Shown piece by piece: positions 4,961-8,073 of a stretch of DNA of 8,073 nt. A program made the position numbers and the translations under genes. Numbering within the stretch: the stretch's first letter is position 1; the number at the start of each line of letters is the position of its first letter. The notes beneath the pieces are model-generated. The model did not search any database and was not told the DNA's origin. It was given only the letters and a program-made list of their open reading frames with translations. The stretch spans positions 2,634 through 10,706 of the forward strand of contig MU158535.1 in the NCBI GenBank assembly GCA_015711875.1, read 5' to 3'. Source of the DNA: Candidatus Solincola jinzensis (GTDB lineage: Bacteria; Actinomycetota; Geothermincolia; Geothermincolales; RBG-13-55-18).

Positions 4961-6156
4961 GGTCGACAGGGGCGGAGGCGGACAGGCTCACGCGCCAGGG
5001 GGTATGGCCAAAGCCGATCGGGACCCATGACGCCAGGCATGTCCCCATGGTGCGGCCATGCTTAGGCGACGAGGAAACGCGCTCGGTGCTCGAGGTACTG
5101 GAGTCCGGACATATCGCCCAGGGGCCCGTGGTCAACCGTTTCGAACGGGCCTTCGCGGCGTATTGCGGCGTCGAGCACGCGGTGGCGGTGTCCAGCGGCA
5201 CCGCCGCCCTTCACGCCGCGCTGATCGCCGCCGGCGTAGGCGAGGGAGACGAGGTGGTGACCACTCCCTTTTCCTTCGCCGCCACCGCCAACGCGGTGCT
5301 CATGGCCGGCGCGCGGCCCGTTTTCGCGGATATCGACCCCCAGACCATGAACCTGTGCCCGGAGAAAACGGCCGAGTCCCTTACCTCGAGAACGCGTGCC
5401 GTGCTCCTGGTGCATCTCTACGGCCGCGCCTGTGACATGGAGCCCTTCTACGCCCTCACGCGGCACAAGGGCATCAGGTTGATCGAGGACGCCTGCCAGG
5501 CCCACGGCGCCTCATACCGCCGAAGGATGTCCGGCTCCCTGGGGGACGCAGCCTGCTTCTCTTTTTACGCCACCAAGAACATGACCTGCGGAGAGGGGGG
5601 GATGATCACCACGGACGACGGCTATCTGGCGGAGCGCGCCAGGCGCCTGCGTCATCACGGGCAGGACAGTAGCGGCAGGTACATCTATCGTGAGCTGGGC
5701 TACAACTACCGTCTCACCGACCTGGCCGCGGCCATAGGCCTGCGCCAGCTGGAGAAGCTGCCCGCCCTCAATGCGCGCAGACTGGCCAACGCGGGACTCT
5801 ACCGCCGCTTGCTCTCCGGTGTTCCTGGCCTGCTTCTCCCGCCTGAAAGCGAGGAGACAGAGCACGTCTATCATCAGTTCACCGTGCGGGTGATGGAGGG
5901 CGAGCTCGGCCTGGACAGGAGCGGGCTGGCGGAAGCCCTTTCCCGCCGCGGTATCGAGACGGGGGTTTATTATCCTCTTCCCTTGCACGTCTATCCCCAG
6001 TTCGCATCCCTGGGATACCGGTGGGGGGATTTCCCCAACGCCGAGCGAGCCTCGCGCGAGGTGCTTTCGCTCCCCGTGGGCCCGCACCTGGACGATGAGG
6101 ATATCGCTTATGTCGCCGCGTGCATCCGGGAGGTGGCGGAAAATGCGGCCCCTTGA
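4957..6156 (+). CDS. DegT/DnrJ/EryC1/StrS PLP sugar aminotransferase
   Basis: The 399-residue product is an aspartate-aminotransferase-fold enzyme that aminates a nucleotide-linked keto-sugar using glutamate and PLP. Motifs in order: MVRPCLGDEE (31–40); the phosphate-binding AVSSGTAALHAAL (77–89); PFSFAATANAV (104–114); IEDACQAHGA (176–185), where D178 pairs with the PLP ring nitrogen; SFYATKNMTCGEGG (202–215) with Schiff-base lysine K207; and GYNYRLTDLAAAIGL (248–262). All key residues are present. The start ATG 4957 overlaps the previous stop (ATGA) and follows GGAGGTGG, so the N-terminal ~28 residues before the conserved core appear genuine, slightly longer than WbpE-type proteins of about 360 residues. 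Placed next to an oxidoreductase and an acetyltransferase, it most likely makes a 3-amino-3-deoxy sugar (WbpE/GnnB role). A role in another amino-sugar pathway cannot be excluded. Confidence 0.93.
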   Translation: MRSTGAEADRLTRQGVWPKPIGTHDARHVPMVRPCLGDEETRSVLEVLESGHIAQGPVVNRFERAFAAYCGVEHAVAVSSGTAALHAALIAAGVGEGDEVVTTPFSFAATANAVLMAGARPVFADIDPQTMNLCPEKTAESLTSRTRAVLLVHLYGRACDMEPFYALTRHKGIRLIEDACQAHGASYRRRMSGSLGDAACFSFYATKNMTCGEGGMITTDDGYLAERARRLRHHGQDSSGRYIYRELGYNYRLTDLAAAIGLRQLEKLPALNARRLANAGLYRRLLSGVPGLLLPPESEETEHVYHQFTVRVMEGELGLDRSGLAEALSRRGIETGVYYPLPLHVYPQFASLGYRWGDFPNAERASREVLSLPVGPHLDDEDIAYVAACIREVAENAAP

Positions 6157-7183
6157 ATGCGCGGTGATCGGGGTCGGCAACATGGGCACTCACCACGCCA
6201 GGGTGTTGAGCGAGCTTCCCGGCGCCCGCCTGGTCGCGGTGTGCGACAAGGACCCCGCGCGAGGGGAAGAGGCGGCGGCCAAGTTCGACTGCGCTTACTT
6301 CGCTGATTACCGGGACATGCTCTCAGTATGCCGCATCGACGCCGCCAGCGTGGCCGTTCCCACCCATCTTCACCTGGAGGTGGCGAGAGAGGTCATGCGC
6401 CGGGGGACGCACGTGTTGCTGGAAAAGCCCATGGCGGCGGACGAGGCCGGCGCCAGGGAGATAGTGCGATGCGCACGCGCCAGCGGCGTCAAGCTCATGG
6501 TCGGGCATATCGAGCGTTTCAACCCCGCGGTCACCAGGCTCAAGGAGCTCCTCGAGGAAGGCCGCTTCGGCGAACTTATCTCCATAAACGCGCGCAGGGT
6601 GGGCGGCCTCCCCCCTCAGGTGGAGGGGGCGGACGTACTGCTCGATCTGGCCATACACGACGTAGACGTGATCGCTTACCTCCTGGGGGAAAAGCCGGAT
6701 TTCTGCGTGGCCTTCAAATCGAGGGGGCTCCTGCAGGAGCAGGACGACAACGCCTCCATATTGATGAGGTATGGAAGAGTTACCGTTTTCATCGAGGTCA
6801 ACTGGGTCACCCCAGTGAAGATCAGGACCCTGGACATCACCGGGTCTTTGTGCTTCGGGCGTCTTGATTACATCAACCAGAGGATAACCCTATATGAGAA
6901 CGCGTACTTCAAGGGACTGCACGCCCGCAGGAACGGCGAAAGAGGGTCATTTCCCGATTATCACGACTTCATGGCCAGGTCGAACCTCACCGACGAGATC
7001 CTGGTGGGCATAAACCGCGAAGAGCCCCTGCGCAGGGAGATCTCCTCGTTCCTTCAGGCGATCCGCGAAAACCGGGAGCCGCCTCTTTCGGGCGAGGAGG
7101 CCCTGCGTTCCATGGAGATATTGATGGGCGTGTCGGCCGCCGCGGAATCCTGGCGGCCCAAGGAGGTGCAAAGGCATGTGTAA
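6143..7183 (+). CDS. Gfo/Idh/MocA sugar-nucleotide 3-dehydrogenase
   Basis: The 346-residue product has an N-terminal NAD-binding Rossmann fold with G10-V-G-N-M-G15 in CAVIGVGNMGTHH, and acidic residue D35 at the end of the second strand (favouring NAD). Further on are the family lysine motif LLEKPMAAD (92–100, K95), GHIERFNPAV (121–130) and the catalytic-site strand DLAIHDVDV (168–176, H172). The C-terminal beta-sheet domain includes FIEVNWVTPVKIRTLDITG. These are the features of Gfo/Idh enzymes such as WbpB/WlbA and GnnA, which oxidise the 3-hydroxyl of UDP-GlcNAc or its uronic acid to give the substrate for the neighbouring aminotransferase. ATG 6143 has GGGAGGTGG 6 bases upstream and overlaps the aminotransferase end by 14 bases, implying coupled translation. 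Whether the substrate is UDP-GlcNAc or UDP-GlcNAcA cannot be read here; no UDP-GlcNAc 6-dehydrogenase lies in the window. Confidence 0.9.
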   Translation: MRPLECAVIGVGNMGTHHARVLSELPGARLVAVCDKDPARGEEAAAKFDCAYFADYRDMLSVCRIDAASVAVPTHLHLEVAREVMRRGTHVLLEKPMAADEAGAREIVRCARASGVKLMVGHIERFNPAVTRLKELLEEGRFGELISINARRVGGLPPQVEGADVLLDLAIHDVDVIAYLLGEKPDFCVAFKSRGLLQEQDDNASILMRYGRVTVFIEVNWVTPVKIRTLDITGSLCFGRLDYINQRITLYENAYFKGLHARRNGERGSFPDYHDFMARSNLTDEILVGINREEPLRREISSFLQAIRENREPPLSGEEALRSMEILMGVSAAAESWRPKEVQRHV

Positions 7184-7907
7184 AAGCGTTTCGACCCTGG
7201 CCCAGGTCCCCGAGGGGACGGTGCTGGGAGAGAACTGCGTGATCATGGAGGGCGTGAGTATCGGCGAGGGAGTGGAGATCGGGCACAACGTGGTCATCCA
7301 CCCCGACACGGTCATCGCCGACGGATGCCGCATCGGCGACAACGCGGTGCTGGGAAGGCAGCCTCTTTCCGGCTCCACCAGCATCAGGAAATCCAGACGC
7401 GCCTCCGGGCTGCGGGTAGGTCGCAACGTGGTCATCGGGACCTCGGCGGTGGTTTACGCCGGCTGCAGCATCGGGGACGGCGCCATGGTGGCCGATCACG
7501 CCTGCGTGCGAGAGGACTGCGTGATCGGGGAGGGGGCGCGCATCGGGCGCTGCGTCACCGTGGAATGCAACACCACGGTAGGGAAAAACACCGTGGTTCA
7601 GACTGCCGTTCACCTTACCGGGGACATGCTCATCGAGGATGACGTGTTCATCGGACCCGAGGCTTGCTTCATGAACGACAAATACATGGCCAAGCGCCCT
7701 GACGTTCCCCTGCGGGGTCCGGTGGTGAGGAAGAACGCCTCGGTCGGCTCCAACGCCACTGTCCTTGCCGGGGTGGAGATAGGCGAATCGGCGGTGGTGG
7801 GCGCGGGAGCGGTGGTGACCCGTGACGTGCCTCCCGGGATCACGGTGGTGGGAAACCCCGCTCGCCCCATGGCACACGGCCGCGCCAGCTTAGATCCCGC
7901 TGGCTGA
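7176..7907 (+). CDS. Left-handed beta-helix sugar N-acetyltransferase
   Basis: The 243-residue product is made almost wholly of hexapeptide repeats ([LIV]-G-x4) that fold into a trimeric left-handed beta-helix using acetyl-CoA. A first coil block (about 11–60: VSIGEGVEIGHNVVIHPDTV) is separated by a basic linker (SGSTSIRKSRRAS, 65–77) from a second (80–165). The external loop follows with FMNDKYMAKRPDVPL (165–179), the position equivalent to the FTN-x-x-x-P-R loop of WbpD/WlbB. The C-terminal block closes with VGAGAVVTRDVPPG (208–221) and VVGNPAR (224–230). WbpD-type proteins are about 190 residues, so the extra N-terminal coil is unusual. AAGGAGGTG (7160–7168) precedes the ATG by 7 bases, and the gene overlaps the dehydrogenase by 8. 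It would acetylate the 3-amino group made by the aminotransferase. Confidence 0.88.
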   Translation: MCKSVSTLAQVPEGTVLGENCVIMEGVSIGEGVEIGHNVVIHPDTVIADGCRIGDNAVLGRQPLSGSTSIRKSRRASGLRVGRNVVIGTSAVVYAGCSIGDGAMVADHACVREDCVIGEGARIGRCVTVECNTTVGKNTVVQTAVHLTGDMLIEDDVFIGPEACFMNDKYMAKRPDVPLRGPVVRKNASVGSNATVLAGVEIGESAVVGAGAVVTRDVPPGITVVGNPARPMAHGRASLDPAG

Positions 7908-7918
7908 AGGGGAGAAGA

Positions 7919-8073
7919 ATGACCCGGCATGAGACACGAAACGGGAGTCCTGCTCCGCGCATGCGTGTGAACATCTGCCTTTTTCGCGCCGGTCTGGACA
8001 GGAAGTCACTGAACGCCTTTCAACTCTGCAACACGCTGGCGCGGCGCGGCCATGAGGTGTCCGTCACCACGCT
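7919..8073 (+). CDS. Glycosyltransferase N-terminus (partial, cut by window end)
   Basis: This open frame begins 11 bases after the acetyltransferase stop and runs off the window after about 51 codons. From residue 15 it reads MRVNICLFRAG, then NAFQLCNTLARRGHEVSVTT. That is the first Rossmann strand, acceptor loop, helix and second strand typical of GT4/GT-B glycosyltransferases (the helix-then-RGHEV pattern). GGGGAG (7909–7914) lies 4 bases before ATG 7919. The in-frame ATG 7961 fits the usual start of the fold better but has a poor ribosome site. Family and donor cannot be assigned from this fragment. Confidence 0.7.
   Translation, partial: MTRHETRNGSPAPRMRVNICLFRAGLDRKSLNAFQLCNTLARRGHEVSVTT

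Overview
The window is dense, high-GC bacterial DNA. It carries the start of a flagellar filament gene block on the minus strand, and a long, tightly packed glycosylation or surface-sugar operon running the other way on the plus strand. The flagellin–flaG order and the strong GGAGG-type ribosome sites fit a high-GC Gram-positive-like or deep-branching bacterium, but the sequence does not fix the phylum and I do not name one.

Minus strand, 1–1555: a complete 368-residue flagellin gene (449–1555) is followed by flaG (351 to beyond base 1). Two hairpins lie between them. One is a 12-bp stem just after the flagellin stop. The other holds the best flaG Shine-Dalgarno in its loop. Flagellin is read from a long leader (about 1556–1785) with three CANGGANG-type CsrA-like motifs, one overlapping the ribosome site. 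A TAAA-N15-GCTAAT element (1786–1812) is a tentative sigma-28 promoter.

Intergenic, 1556–2276: the part from about 1800 to 2160 is near 48% GC by my hand count, much lower than the visibly GC-rich genes around it. It holds two good stem-loops, a 12-bp and a 19-bp tandem repeat, and no gene I can support. Next to it is a clear sigma-70-like promoter (TTGACC-N16-TATAAA, 2202–2229) reading into the plus-strand operon. A palindrome and a 9-bp inverted repeat overlap its -35 element and look like an operator.

Plus strand, 2277–8073: seven co-directional genes, mostly overlapping or separated by about 10 bases. They are a GT-B glycosyltransferase, a 107-residue zinc-ribbon protein, a second GT-B-like glycosyltransferase with an N-terminal helical region, a DegT/DnrJ/EryC1/StrS PLP aminotransferase, a Gfo/Idh/MocA dehydrogenase, a left-handed beta-helix acyltransferase, and the start of a third glycosyltransferase (cut by the window end).

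The dehydrogenase, aminotransferase and acetyltransferase form the three-enzyme set that converts a nucleotide-activated GlcNAc-type sugar to a 3-acetamido-3-deoxy sugar (WbpB/WbpE/WbpD or GnnA/GnnB logic). The glycosyltransferases would use it. Because the operon diverges from the flagellin gene, the simplest reading is a flagellin (or cell-surface) glycosylation island; the link to flagellin is inferred from position only.
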